This document shows, one piece after another, positions 31,247-42,970 of a stretch of DNA of 64,000 bases; the stretch's first letter is position 1; each line of letters begins with the position of its first letter. Under the pieces are notes generated by a model, which saw only the letters and a list, made by a program, of their open reading frames with translations, searched no databases and was not told where the DNA came from. The position numbers were made by a program, and so were the translations under genes. Origin of the DNA: Limnanthes douglasii subsp. nivea (Eukaryota > Streptophyta > Magnoliopsida > Brassicales > Limnanthaceae). The stretch spans positions 127,652,453 through 127,716,452 of the forward strand of contig JAUPFV010000005.1 of assembly GCA_036936605.1 (NCBI GenBank). The letters run 5' to 3'.

Positions 31247-32117
31247 TGATAAACTCCTCCTAGAATCGACACTCTGAAATGGGATAGGGATAACTTTGCA
31301 ACCAGGAACCCAAAAGGATTCAAGGATCAAAGGATGTGGATCGATAGGTCACACAAAGGTTGTGGAAAGGCCTTTGATATTCCAACTGATCTTCCTTTGG
31401 ATATGACGCACCAAATGAAGAACAGGTTTTCTTGTGGATATTACACACCAACAAGAGAAGAGTAAAACTTAAGAAGTTTTTTTAGAATCAAAGATAGTCT
31501 AACCATTAGAATTCTGAGTACATAGTTTTTATAGGAGAAAGAACTAGCCTTGAACACAATTAAGGCTGTTCTTGGAAACATAATGCATGCCTCTAAAACA
31601 ATTAAGGCTTTTCTTGGAAACAAAATGCTTTAATATTGAAAATACAAAGTATTAATGATATAAGCTGGAAATCAGACCCTTCCCTCCTCCAAAGACGTGG
31701 CTTTTGGTGTAGATGGGCCTTGGGCTTTTATTTCAAAAAATGGGCAATGGTGAAGTGAAACAATTGCCTCATTGAAAACCTTGTCAAGAAAACCCATTGG
31801 GACAAAACTTGAACAAGGGAAAAAGAGTAAAATCGAGACACTTTCTCATTTGTTGAAATCAATTAGCTTGAATCAAGACCAAAGTCGTTTGACAAGCTCT
31901 TCCACTATACTTGCTGTTTTGATCACGTGGATTCTCTAGTTGACTAAGCAATCCTCCAACAGCTTTGTTAAATTGTTTTGCTCTTGATCGAGTTGTTGGA
32001 CCAGCCGGTAAAATAAGAATATCTTCAACTTCAAGCGCATCTTCTTTTTCAAGTTGTTCATCTGGTTCTTGCACATTTCCATGTTCTAAGCTCCTTGTGT
32101 CATCTAGGATCACATCA
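31247..32117 (-). repeat. 5' LTR of G3 (871 bp)
   Basis: Collinear with the G1, G2 and G4 LTRs. It contains the intact Pol C-terminal frame (32113-31859, with GPTTRSRAKQF). TATA box as in G1. Confidence 0.88.
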
Positions 32118-32415
32118 CTTGAACATTAGAAATTTAGATGACATTCAGAAAGCCTATTCATATAAACTATGGTTTAACTTTAGAAACAATAAAACTTTAT
32201 GGTCTAATCTCATGCATTCTACGTATTATCAAAATATTCATCCTCTTCAAACATCTTTGAAGTTATCAGACTCTAAAACATGGAAAAGAATGTTTGAAAT
32301 TAAGGAAGAAGCTGAACAACAAATTAAATGGAGATTAGGAAAAGGTGAAATTGATTTTTGGTTAGACTGTGGGCACCATGATAAACCATTAATAACCCTA
32401 ACACAATTGAATTCA
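32118..32415 (+). mobile_element. LINE fragment (0.3 kb), flanked by unrelated junctions
   Basis: Almost identical to 41146-41434 of the full LINE (same translation NIRNLDDIQKAYSYKLWFNF, then LKLSDSKTW). It has an extra few bases after 'aaaacatgg' relative to the full LINE. The left side starts where the G3 LTR ends; the right side joins Tat X1 through the shared pentamer attca (32411-32415). It has no LINE 3' end or target duplication of its own. Confidence 0.9.
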
Positions 32416-33600
32416 ACAGCTTTTTCAATGATACACAAATAATCGTAAATACCAAAAATAGATTTTTTAGTAGATTATGATTTTTTCATAAACAATAATA
32501 AAGAGAACTTTTCAAATTAGACTGCAGAAAGTTGAAGGTGAATTTTCAAATGAACGTTGCGGTGGAATGAAGTTTTCAGGTTGTTTTGTTTTTCTCTCTA
32601 TAAGAATTGTGTGTCAAGAAAAAATGACATATGGAAGAATATTTATAGAAGAGTAAATAAAGAAAAAAGTGGGAAGAGATGATGAAAGGTTGACAACGGC
32701 TATTAGTTGAATGTGAACCTGCAAACGGTTGCCTACTCTGAAATAGACTGACACCTGTCAATTTTCAGAGTTAATATAGTGTTGCACGCGCAGTAGGGCA
32801 CTCAATGCGTTTCTAGTTATCATTAGAGAAATGATTGAAAAACCACGTGTACATTCAAAGCAAACCTGAAAAAATGGCATAAAGATTCGAGACGACCATA
32901 AATATAATAACGAATAGTCTTTATTCGAGGTAATCTTAAATATAGTCTGGTTCAAGGCTGATAAGTATATAAATAAGTAATATTGGTGTAATATGGTTTA
33001 ATAAGTAATTATGGGTGGTTTGTATTCGAGGAAACTTAAAGTATGAAAATTGGTACTGTTGGTCTGAAGTGGCTTTGAAATTTTTAGTCCTTATTCATCA
33101 TTCTTCATAAGGAGTAGGGGGCTACTGATAAATCATACAAATTATTATGGACTTAATACAATTAGAGAAAAGTTGTAATAAATAGTTTTATAAAGTTATC
33201 AAAGGGAATTTATATTAGTTGTAAATATAAGGGACTAAAATAAAATATGTTCATTTGTATAACTGCTTCAGTTAATCTATATGTGTTCCTATAAATAGGG
33301 TTGGAGACTATTCAATTCATCTTTTATGTTAGAAATCTATTACACTTAACAACAATCAACTTCTTCAAGGGAGGAGAAGATGCATGATCTTGTGAAGTTT
33401 TGATGTCCTTATAATCTCCCATAACTACAAAGGCGTTTTTCGAGGAAATTGGTTCTTGTGATAATAAGCTTCTGAATGAATTTAAGTCGTTTCTTTGTGG
33501 TTGATTCGGGAAGGGGTTGTAGTGTTAGAAAAAGATTCTTATGGTAGTTTTTGAGAAGATTTATTTTGTGTCTCTTTGTGATTAACTCGATGAGTTGTTA
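32411..33600 (+). repeat. Second copy of Tat X1-LTR1-X2 start
   Basis: Collinear and nearly identical to 24465-25652 (1,190 versus 1,188 bases). It includes a copy of LTR1 at 33126-33351 and the antisense TATA box. Unlike the first copy it continues without interruption into 33601-34474. Confidence 0.9.
33126..33351 (+). repeat. Tat LTR1, second copy
   Basis: Same 226 bp LTR as 25176-25401 with few substitutions, preceded by the polypurine tract ggagtaggggg. No primer-binding site follows. Confidence 0.75.
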
Positions 33601-34474
33601 AAGCACTGACTAAGTATGCTTGTATGGGATTTGAGGTGATTTAGTTTTTTTTATTGTTAAAGGGATTCTTGTGAGCAAGTTTCAGCTATTAGGTTTGAAG
33701 GATTTTGGTACCCATAAGCGCTTTGGTTAGGATTTATGGTTATGCATACAGTGGTATCAGTTGAAAGCTTTGTGAATTATCTATCACGCTTGTAGTTCGA
33801 TATTCAACAGTCGTCTCGATAATATTAGAGTAATCGTAGATTGCAAAAATGTGTATTTTACTTGGGTTTGGTTTTTTTATAAACTAAAATGAAGAAAGAT
33901 CTTCAAATTAGACAAGAACATGATGAATATGATAAAGAGAAGTTGATGGTTTCAGATGAAGGTGGTGGTGGAGTAAAATATTTTAGAAAATTTTCTCTTT
34001 CTATCACTAGGATTTTTGTGTGATACAAAAATGAGTATAAAGAGAATATATATAGAGGAATTAGTGAAGAGGAAAGTGATAAGAGAAGGTGAAAGGTTGA
34101 CAACTACTGTAGGTTGAAATACGAATCGGCAAACGGTTGCCTACTCTAAAGTCGAGTAACATGTGTAAAGTTGTCAGAGTTAATAGCACGCTGCACGCGT
34201 ACTAGGGGCACTCCATGAGCTTCTAGCCGCCACTAGATAAATGATTAAAAAGGTCACGTGTATATTCGAAGTAGACACATAAGATTATACAACGTTTCCA
34301 AGCGAGTTTTCGTAATAAACATGGAAAATATTTTGAGCGACCATCGCAAAGAATTTAAGGAAGATATAAAGAATACATGTCAACTATCGAGGATGATTGA
34401 CAACTTTGATTTTAGGCAGCCCAAAGAAGATTTAGTCCTTAATTAGTACTCTTCATAAGGATTAAGGGGGCTAC
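33352..34474 (+). mobile_element. Complete Tat 3' region X2 with antisense ORF remnant
   Basis: A diverged homologue of X1. On the minus strand it encodes the same protein in decayed form (IYDYSNIIETTVEYRTT at about 33830, HRVNHKETQNKSSQ at about 33590, SRINHKETT at about 33500). It has its own TATA-like ctatatatattc (34045-34060, minus) and ends in a polypurine tract (aaggattaaggggg) at 34470. Confidence 0.6.
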
Positions 34475-34730
34475 TGATAGGGATATGAATTATCAATGAG
34501 CTCAAGCAATTAGAGAAAAATGTTATTGTTAATAGCTTTGTTAAGTTAAAAATATGAATTTAATATTGGATGTATATTGTAAGGGTCAGAGTGCAATTTA
34601 GCCAAGTATATAACTGAATCTGTTACTTGTCCTTCAGTCCTACAAATATAAGGTAAGATGGAATGAAATATGATGGACATTGTATTCTTGAATTCACGAT
34701 TCTCAAACTGTTTCTATCTCTAGAATTAAA
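34475..34730 (+). repeat. Tat LTR2 (diverged)
   Basis: Begins tgatagggatatg directly after the polypurine tract and aligns with LTR1 and the E3 LTR (shared caattagagaaaa, taactg…tctgtt and ctctagaatta). The 3' end is unclear. Older than LTR1. Confidence 0.55.
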
Positions 34731-35630
34731 AAAATCATTTTATTTTTCTCGTATTACTCATATAATTTGATCTTTAAACTAGAAATTTAATAGTTAATAA
34801 TAATTCTGATGGTTAAAAGTACATACAAGTTTATAAATAGTATTAAATTACTTCAATTTTTAGAATGATATGAATAGATATTCCAAAAATTGGTATTAGG
34901 ATCGATATTTTTAGTGCGTTCTGATAAATAAGAAAGGAATCATGATAGCAACTATAATGATAATACTACTAAAAGCTCGTTAACATGCAAGTCAAACATA
35001 TTGTTTTATTTGGTTTGGGTTTGTAATTATTCAATATGTTTAAATGTGTATAACAATAAAAACATGTAATTTATGGTAAACTATTACGCTGGAAGAAAAT
35101 GCTATTTGTGTTATTTGATTGCAATATATTATCACATGAGAATTTTGTACGCGATATTCTAGTGAAACATGTTACCGCATGAAGAATTTTTCACGATTTA
35201 TGAACGTGTTAAAAAAAATCGGATGATACCATTTAGATGGTCGGATATTATGTAAAATAATAAAAATAAAAATTATTACATCATGAGGTTATCTTGTTAT
35301 ACAACTATGAATAATACTATTGCCTTTGTTATAATAATGATTAATAACAATATTTATATTTTATACAATCATAAATAACATTACTATATTTTTCTGATGT
35401 ATAAAGATGAATTATAGAATTATTTATGTTAAGCTAACATGGATTGCAAAATTAATCTTGTTAAACTAACATATGTTAGATAACATGATTATATACGCGA
35501 AACATATATGAATAACAAGATAATTCATGTTAAATAGACATTTAGAATAAGATAATCATGCTAAAGTGACATAAATAGCATGGTTATTCATCCTAAAACA
35601 ACATGGATAACAATACAACTTATGGTAAGT
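34731..35630. other. AT-rich DNA with degenerate short repeats
   Basis: No gene recognised. From about 35390 to 35620 a loose repetition of 'taacatgattat / aagataattcatgttaaa' phrases occurs with no fixed period. Confidence 0.5.
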
Positions 35631-36894
35631 GATTTTTTTTGTTTAAAATTTATGTTTGACAGGTGGAAATTTTATTTCACCTTTCTTGTATTATTAATAA
35701 TGGTAGGTGAAATTATTTGTTTACAATTTACACTAGAAAAGTGAAAAGTTTATTTCTCCATCCTTGTAATATTTCTTATGGTGTGTGAAATTATTTGTTT
35801 TGGATTTTAACTTGGTATGTCAAATTTATTTAACATTCCTCGTACTTTCTTATAGTAGGTGAAATTATTTGTTAAAACTTTATACTTGGTAGGTGAAATT
35901 TTTATGTCAACATTCTTGGATTACTTTTTAATTGAGGGTAAAATTATTTATTTTGGATTTCAACTTGGGATGTGAATTGTTTATACATGGTAGATGAAAT
36001 TATTTGTTCAGAATTTATACTTTGCAGGTGAAACTTTTATTTTAACTTCAATATTTTACTTTATTATGGTAAGTTGAATTATTTATCTTGAATTTATACT
36101 TAGCACGTAAAACATTTATGTGACATTTCTTATATTACTTTCTTATGATAGGTAAAATTATTTATTTTGGATTTCAATATGATAGGTAAATTCGTTATTC
36201 TACCTTCTTTGTATTACATTCTTATGATAGGTGAAAGTATTTGATGTAATGTAACATGATTCACGTGGTGCTCTCTCATGAGTGTTTGTTATTTCACGTC
36301 GTGTTCTGTTGTGAGTGTTTGTTATTTCACCTTTCTTGTATTACCTTCCTTGTATAATTTTCTTATGGTAGGTGAAAGTATTTGACGCAATGTATTTTCA
36401 TTATTTTCATTGTATTACTTAGTTATGGTATGTGAAAAATTATAGTAGGAAAATTATTTGTTTAATTTAAACTTGACAAGCTAAAATATTATTTCACCTT
36501 TCTTGTAGTACTTTCTTATGATAGGTAGATAATTTGTGTTGGATTTAAATTTTGTTGGTTTAAATTTTATTTTATCTTTATATTACTTACTTATAATGAG
36601 TGAAATTAGTTGACGCAAGTTCATGTTATGTTGTGAGATTATTTGTTTTGGATTTCAAAATGGTATGTAAAGTTTTTATTTCAAAATGGTATGTAAATTT
36701 TCAAAATAATTTTTTTAGAATTTATATTTCGTAGGTGTAATATTTTTTCATAATCTTTGTATGAATTTCTTATGGTAGGTGAAATTATTAGTTTAAAATT
36801 CATAATAGACAAATGAAAATTTTATTTCACTTTCCTTGTATTATTTCTTATTATATGTGAAATTATTGATTTTAAATTTATACTTGGCACGTGA
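35631..36894. repeat. Satellite array 2 (about 16 monomers)
   Basis: The same 79 bp family as array 1. It ends in the 17 bp target duplication of the LINE (36878-36894). It is continuous with array 3 across the LINE, so both were one array. It contains the recurrent block gtaatgtaacatg…tcacgt at 36245. Confidence 0.9.
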
Positions 36895-37257
36895 TAAAAT
36901 TCTAAGCCACAAAATGAAGAAAATAGAGTGTTTGATATCATTTATTAATAGAGGGAGCTGCTCCAAGAAAGACTCCAAGAAGTCGATCGGGTATCCAAAA
37001 AGCCCATCGGATTCTGCGCACTAACTCTCTCTCTTGTCTCTCCTCATCTCGAGGACATATCGAAACTTACTTTCTCGATAACGTAACTCTTTCTCTCACC
37101 CTCTCTCCCTGAAAACCCCCAAATCAATAGCGTAACCCTAGAACAAAAGCTTTAATCACTGTTTCATTCCTTGTTCGATCAGATTGAATCACTTCAATTT
37201 GATAAAAAAAAGGACTACAAAAACCAGTAAAAACAAAGCTATGGAATCAACATAGCA

Positions 37258-38110
37258 CTCAAACCACAAAAATGAAGACTTTTCTCCACTCAAGACCAAT
37301 ACCACGACAAAGAACCTGCCTCATATGATTTCAAACCCAGTCTGTGAAGATTCACTATCAAAGAAAGAAGAATGAGCAAAAGGAAGGACATATGCAGACG
37401 TGGTTGGAGCTAAAGCGTCAAGGAAGGACTTCATTCACAAAGAATTCATACATGAGGAGCATGAGGATTATGTATCGGTGCAATTTCAAACTACAGATAA
37501 GTATTGTTTAACAAATTTAGCTAGAACTACATTAATTGCCAAGTTCTCATCTGGAAGTCCAACTTTCAGTGAGTTCAAGGCATATATCTCTTCATTTAGT
37601 GTCTTAGGTTCATGAAACATTTATAAATGGGATTAGAGTCATTTCTTTGTAAAATTAGACTCAATAGATGATGTTAAAAAACTCTGGGCCAAACTGATTA
37701 GAACCATAGGTAACCTACCATTTAGAATCCTCAAGTGGACTCCTGAGTTTCACCCTAAAAAGGAGTCTCTTGTGACTCCTTTTTTGATCTCCCTGTCCAA
37801 ACTTCTTGAAATATTATACAACCCAGACTCTGTTGCTCATATTGCTAAGGCAATTGGAGTTCCCTTAACATTATGGGTTCCAGAAAATAACATAGCAAGC
37901 TATAACAAAAGTAAAGCATGGATACTAGCTGATATTTCCAAACCTCTTCCTCAAAGAATATGGGTATCCTTTGGGGAACAGGATGGATTCTGGCAAGATA
38001 TTACTTACTTAAATAAACCTTTCTACTGCAAGAAATGTAAACATATAGGACATCAAGAAAAATATCGTAAAAAGGAGGAATTGGAAAAAAACAATATAAA
38101 AAATAATTAG
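37258..38110 (+). pseudogene. LINE ORF1 (DUF4283-like plus CCHC zinc knuckle)
   Basis: Open pieces at 37400-37615 and 37772-38110. The first has YCLTNLARTTLIAKFSSG, in the position of the RNA-binding-like DUF4283 domain of plant LINE ORF1. The second has IAKAIGVPLTLW, ARV-like ILADISKPLP, and the knuckle CKKCKHIGHQEKYR, in which the last Cys of C-x2-C-x4-H-x4-C is Arg (a single base change tgt to cgt). Stops lie near 37627 and 38108. Confidence 0.8.
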
Positions 38111-38523
38111 TCCAAACTTCCTTTAAAAGAAGTTTGGATTCCAAAACCTTCAATTGAAACCAGTGAATTTGCTAATGAGAAACAAACTGAACATCTATTA
38201 AACAATAATAGCATGTATAATATAACATCTGGTAATGTTATAGAACTCCAAAATAAAAAAAAATAGATGAAACAACTGATAAAGCAGAAAAGGAAGCAAA
38301 AGATAAGCCACCTAACTTAAGCAATGAAACTGAAAAGGATAGAGATTTAAATGGAAAAATATTAATCTTTAACCAACTTAATGAACCTTTAGAAATTACT
38401 GAATAAGAAATTGAAGAAGCCTTGGAAACTATTCAACTAAACAACTCATTTAATATACTTAATGTTGAAGGAACAGATGAAACATCAGAACCATAGCATG
38501 AACCTGAAAATTGTGGGATTAGT

Positions 38524-39389
38524 TTGAGCTTACCTCAATCTCCCAAACAAACAATAAAAAGCTTAATTAAAACTCCTTCAAGAAGATCATCAAGAGGCAA
38601 AATACTAATAAAACCAACAATTCTTAATTGGATTGTTAGAGGACTTGGAAACCTGAAAAAATTGAAAATAATTAGAAGTATTGTTAGAAAATTCTCAACT
38701 GATATCATAGCTCTTCAAGAACCTATGATATCAGTTGATAACTTGTAATCTACAAGTAATAAATTAGATTTTGATTCACACTTTGCAAACATCGGTAATA
38801 AAATTTAGATTATCTGGAAAACAACTATAACATCACTATTCTTGATAATTCAGACCAACTTATTCACTTTATGGTAAATCATTCTAACGAAATAATCCTA
38901 ATTACCATAATTTATGCAAAATGTACCAGATCTCATAAAGTGCCTCTACGGGATCATTTTAGAATCATTTCAAACACTAATTTACCCGGGCTTGTTGTTT
39001 GAGATTTTAACACAATCTCCAACACAAATGAACAACTACTGTATTGCTCCACACTTTGCTCCAAAAGTATGGACGATTTCAACAACATAATTCTAGACTG
39101 CAAGTTAGAAGATTCTGGTTATATAGGAACAAATTACACATGGACAAATAAACACAAATGGAAAAGGCTAGACAGATCATTGAATAATGAAAAATGGAGA
39201 GAAATGTTTCATATTACAAGGGTGAACCACCTGGCCAGAACATGTTCTGACCACTCACCCTTGTTAATAGCTGTTATATCGAAAACAACAAATCAAAAAC
39301 CTTCATTTAGGTTCCAAAATATGTGGTTGAAGCATGAAGATTTTCTTAAGAATGTAGAAAGTAACTGGTCCTCACTCTTAACAGATTAA
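38524..39389 (+). pseudogene. LINE ORF2 endonuclease domain
   Basis: The start ILNWIVRGLGNLKK (canonical WN.RGL) is followed by DIIALQEPM (catalytic Glu in QE). After stops and shifts come LVVXDFN, SGYIGTNYTWTN, RLDRSLNNEKWREMF, and SDHSPLLI (catalytic SDH intact, near 39255). This is the AP-type endonuclease of L1 LINEs. A segment of about 320 bases between 38748 and 39069 is shifted and has several stops. Confidence 0.85.
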
Positions 39390-39875
39390 TCTAATATATA
39401 CATTTTTTTGTCCAAGTTAAAAAGACTTAAGAAAGATTTTAAAAACTGGAATAATGACATATTTGGGAACATCTTTGATTGTCTAAACAAAATTGAGACT
39501 TAAATTAAAAATGCAGAAACTAGGTAAGAAACAGATAGTTTAGAAAACCAGAATAACTTATCCACACCCAACACTAAGTTAATAACATTATTAGAAAGAG
39601 AGGAAACATATTGGCAACAAAAAAGTTACACAAACTGGTTAAAAGATGGTGATAACAATACTGCAACTGTTCATAGTTATGTAAATAAGAGAAGATAAAA
39701 AAATAGAATTAATGGCATTCTAATTAATGATATTTGGACTGAGGATGAACATAGCACTAGTCTTTCTTCTATTGAACATTTTAAAACTCTTTTAAACAGC
39801 CCAAAGAATCTGAACAACCTTTTAATAATCAAGGATGTCATTTCTAACATCATATCAGACGAAAACAATGAAGAA
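39390..39875 (+). pseudogene. LINE ORF2 linker between endonuclease and RT
   Basis: Continues in broken frames: LKKDFKNWNNDIFGNIFD, LEREETYWQQKSYTNWLKDGD (canonical EE..W.Q.SR..WL..GD), then KRRXKNRINGI. These are the conserved blocks between endonuclease and RT in plant L1 ORF2. Confidence 0.8.
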
Positions 39876-41600
39876 ATGGAAAAAATGCCAACAATGGATG
39901 AATTATACAATGTTATTAAAACCCCTAGCCTTAATAGAGCCTCTAGAGTTGATGGTTTAAACTCCAGATTCTACTTATCTTGCTGGTCTATAATAAAAAA
40001 TGATCTTCTCAAAGCTGTTACTAACTATTTTACAGAAACCCAAATCCCTAAAGGCATATATGCAACTTTCATTTGCCTTATACCTAAAGTTAAAGCACCA
40101 AAAACCTGGTCACAATTCAGGCCCATAAGCTTATGCACAGTCTTAAATATAATCATATCCAAAATATTAAACAATAGACTAGCAAATCTATTATTTTTTA
40201 CCATTTCTAAGGAACAAGGTGCATACATTGAAAAAAAGATTAATTCAAGATAACATCTTAATAACTCAGGAAATTATCAAAGATCTTAATAGAAAATCTA
40301 GAGGAAATAACCTAATTATCAGCTTAGACATGGCCAAAGCTCTTGATAAGCTTGAATTCAAATTTATATAAGAAGTTATGCTTGCCTTTGGATTTAATCA
40401 AAAAGTAATAGAACTGATTAAGAAGAGTATTGAAAACATTTCATTCTCTATAATAATAAATGGCAAAGTAAATGGTTTCTTTAACTCAAGCAATGGTCTA
40501 AGGCAGTTTGACCCTCTGTCCCCTATTTTATTTATCATAACAGAAGAATTTCTAATAAGAGGCTTAAACAATTTAGTTGGTCAAAATAAACTAATGTCTT
40601 ACAACATGAAAGATTCTTTAAAAATCAACTGCCTAGCATATGCTGATGACCTAATTCTTTTTACAAATGGCTCTTTAACTAATATAAAGAAACTTTCAAA
40701 ATTCTTAAACACATATCAATTGTTATCTGGCCAACAAATAAACATTAAAAACAGCCTTTATAGCCTCCATATATGAACATAGTTAGAATAAAATCATTAG
40801 AGAACCATTTAGGCTTTAAACAAGCTAAACTGCATCTTACTTACCTAGGAATCTCAATTCACTTAAATAACTTCTCTATAAACTTCGAAAAGTTAATAGA
40901 AAAGATAAAGAACAAAATTAATGAATGTAATTCTAAAACTATTTCCTTGGGTGGTAGAATAACATTGATTAAGTATGTATTACTATCTTATCCTAACTAC
41001 TACTTGCGATCAATAAGATTACCTTTGAAAGTGATAAACAGAATTAACAAGTTGTTGAACAAATTCTTATGCGGTTACAATGAAAGCAATAAAACAATAT
41101 TATGGTGCAACTTGAGTAAAATATGCAAACCTCACAATGAAAATGGCTTGAACATTAGAAATTTAGATGACATTCAGAAAGCCTATTCATATAAGCTATG
41201 GTTTAACTTTAGAAACAATAAAACTTTATGGTCTAATCTCATGCATTCTACGTATTGTCAAAATATTCATCCTCTTCAAACATCTTTGAAGTTATCAGAC
41301 TCTAAAACATGGTTGTTTGAAATTAAGGAAGAAGCTGAACAACAAATTAAATGGAGATTACGAAAAGGTGAAATTGATTTTTGGTTAGACTGTTGGCACC
41401 ATGATAAACCATTAATAACCCTAACACAATTGAATTCATATCATTACACACTTACAAAGGTTACTGAAGTTTGGAACAATATTAATTGGGACATACCTAA
41501 AATGCACATGTACTTACCTACTGCTTATATAATTAAATTAACTTTAACATTGATGATTCCATCATTTGGAAGATTTCCACTGATGGATCATTTAATTTAA
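39876..41600 (+). pseudogene. LINE ORF2 reverse transcriptase and thumb
   Basis: Landmarks: SRVDGLNSRFYLSCW, ICLIPKVKAPKTWSQFRPISL, EQGAYI; after a shift near 40250, ISLDMAKALDKLEF, NGLRQFDPLSPILFI (canonical G..QGDPLSP.LF) and AYADDLILF with intact YADD (40639-40650). A shift at 40775 leads to HLTYLGISIH, LGGRITLIKYVLLS, and the thumb region through WLDCWHHDKPL. Three frames are used in total. Confidence 0.9.
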
Positions 41601-41639
41601 AAGACACTGTTAATTTAATTAGGCAAAAAGATTTGACCT

Positions 41640-41990
41640 GAGTAATAAAAGGAAAAACATGGAACAATATCTCTCCAAAGAAGTGTTCTTTCACCATTTG
41701 GAGAGTATTAAACAACCTAATCAGTGTTGACACAGTAATGTAGAAAAAAGGTTTTAGTATTGCTTCAAAATGTATAAATTGTCAGAATACAGAATCTCTT
41801 AGCCATGATTTTGTTGCTTGTGAATCTTCTTGGATAGTATGGTCTTATTTTTCTGAAAAAATTGACATAAAAATAAGAAAACACATGACAATAAACCATA
41901 TAATTAACCTCTGGTTTTTATCTACTGCTAAGGATACCTACATTAGGACTATTGTACCTGCATTAAATAACATGGAATATTTGGAATGCT
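41640..41990 (+). pseudogene. LINE zf-RVT region
   Basis: Broken translation WNNISPKKCSFTIWRVLNN, then CINCQNTESLSHDFVAC: the Cys/His cluster of the zf-RVT region found after RT in plant non-LTR elements. Several stops. Confidence 0.7.
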
Positions 41991-42055
41991 AGGAACAAAC
42001 ATAAGCATCAAATATTTCCACTTCTCATAAAGAAATCATAAATCACATAACATTC

Positions 42056-42457
42056 ATGCTTATAACTATAGACTCTGCATCATTTTTTAATAGAAAACAC
42101 TGGAAAGGTGACCACCATATAGCAAAAGACCTTAGCTGTTTTAACCATATAAAGAACTCCAAACCTTTTATATATATCAAATGGATTTGTCCCTCCATTA
42201 TCAAATACAAATTAAACTATGATGGATCATCCTTAAGGAATGGAGAAGCTAGCTATGGTTTCATTATAAGAACCAGCTTAGGTAACTTGATTATAGCCAA
42301 AGGCAATACATTAGGAAAATGTACACCTATTATTGCTAAAATACATGCTCTGTTAAATGGTCTATTAACCTGTAAAGATAAAAACTTCAATATGGTAGAT
42401 ATAGAGATAGACTCCTTAGGATTATTTAACCTGTTAGCAATTGGAAAATTCCCTTGA
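42056..42457 (+). pseudogene. LINE RNase H domain
   Basis: The open frame includes KYKLNYDGSSLRNGEASYGF (catalytic Asp in YDGSS), IIAKIHALLNGLL (position of the Glu, here changed to Lys-Ile context) and VDIEIDSLGL (second Asp). This matches the RVT_3-type RNase H of one plant L1 group. Premature end at 42457; the C-terminal part continues in another frame to about 42600 (NIGADWLVKHAL, canonical AD.LA). Confidence 0.8.
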
Positions 42458-42970
42458 CATCTCGAACAAATCATCTTTTGCTGTAGAAAACTTATTTTGC
42501 CTCAGATGACTATAACACATATTTATAGAGAGCAAAATATAGGGGCCGATTGGTTAGTTAAGCATGCCTTAGTACTCAAAAGAAATTTGAAATTGATGCT
42601 TACCATTCTCCGAAGGAACTGACTACTATCACTTTGCTTGAATCTTTAAACTTAGGAAACTTTAGATTTTTTTACTAATCTGTTTCATGGCAGGTTCTTA
42701 ACCTGACCAAATCAAACTTGCAGTTACAAAGCACGATAAAACTATACGAAGCAGAGGAAGGATAGGAATAAGAGGAGCATCACCAAGCAGTGGAGATAGA
42801 AGATGCTCAAAGAAGAAGAAGCAGAAGATAACACAAATGATCTAGGAACAAGCAGACACTTCCTTGGGAAAAAAAGAAAGAGAATAAACATGTATTAGGA
42901 GATAACCTATTGTAATAAACATATGTAAAAAATTTCAATTCAATAAATAAATTCTTTCTTGGGAAACAAA

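Larger units (their letters stand above)
25650..32117. repeat. Segmental duplication, copy A
   Basis: Bases 25650-32117 match 44129-50591 in order and orientation: satellite array, segment U, gag fragment and LTR of a CRM-like element. Differences are scattered substitutions, short indels (for example a roughly 50 bp deletion in gag at 30850) and local satellite rearrangements near 27000 and 27850. Left junction: 3 bp overlap (tta). Right junction: the base where the LTR ends. Confidence 0.9.
30301..32117 (-). mobile_element. CRM-like chromovirus G3: 5' LTR plus gag N-terminus
   Basis: LTR 31247-32117, primer-binding site 31230-31244, and gag start at 30914. Gag ends abruptly at 30301 in the capsid region (SVEEYYQEME). 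The outer LTR end abuts a LINE fragment at 32118. This is the copy-A equivalent of G4. Confidence 0.88.
36895..42970 (+). mobile_element. Full-length L1-type LINE with RNase H domain (6,076 bp)
   Basis: Flanked by perfect 17 bp direct repeats, ttatacttggcacgtga, at 36878-36894 and 42971-42987. Order: pyrimidine-rich 5' region, ORF1 (gag-like with zinc knuckle), ORF2 with AP-endonuclease, RT, zinc-finger (zf-RVT) and RNase H. The 3' end (aataaataaattctttcttgggaaacaaa) has no clean poly-A. Stops and shifts break both ORFs, but all domains are present, so this is a complete insertion that decayed in place. Confidence 0.92.

Noticed and set aside
33903..34103. 66-codon minus-strand ORF with a hydrophobic stretch
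   Set aside because: It corresponds to the 5' leader region of the X2 antisense unit and lacks similarity to the same place in X1, so no constraint is evident.
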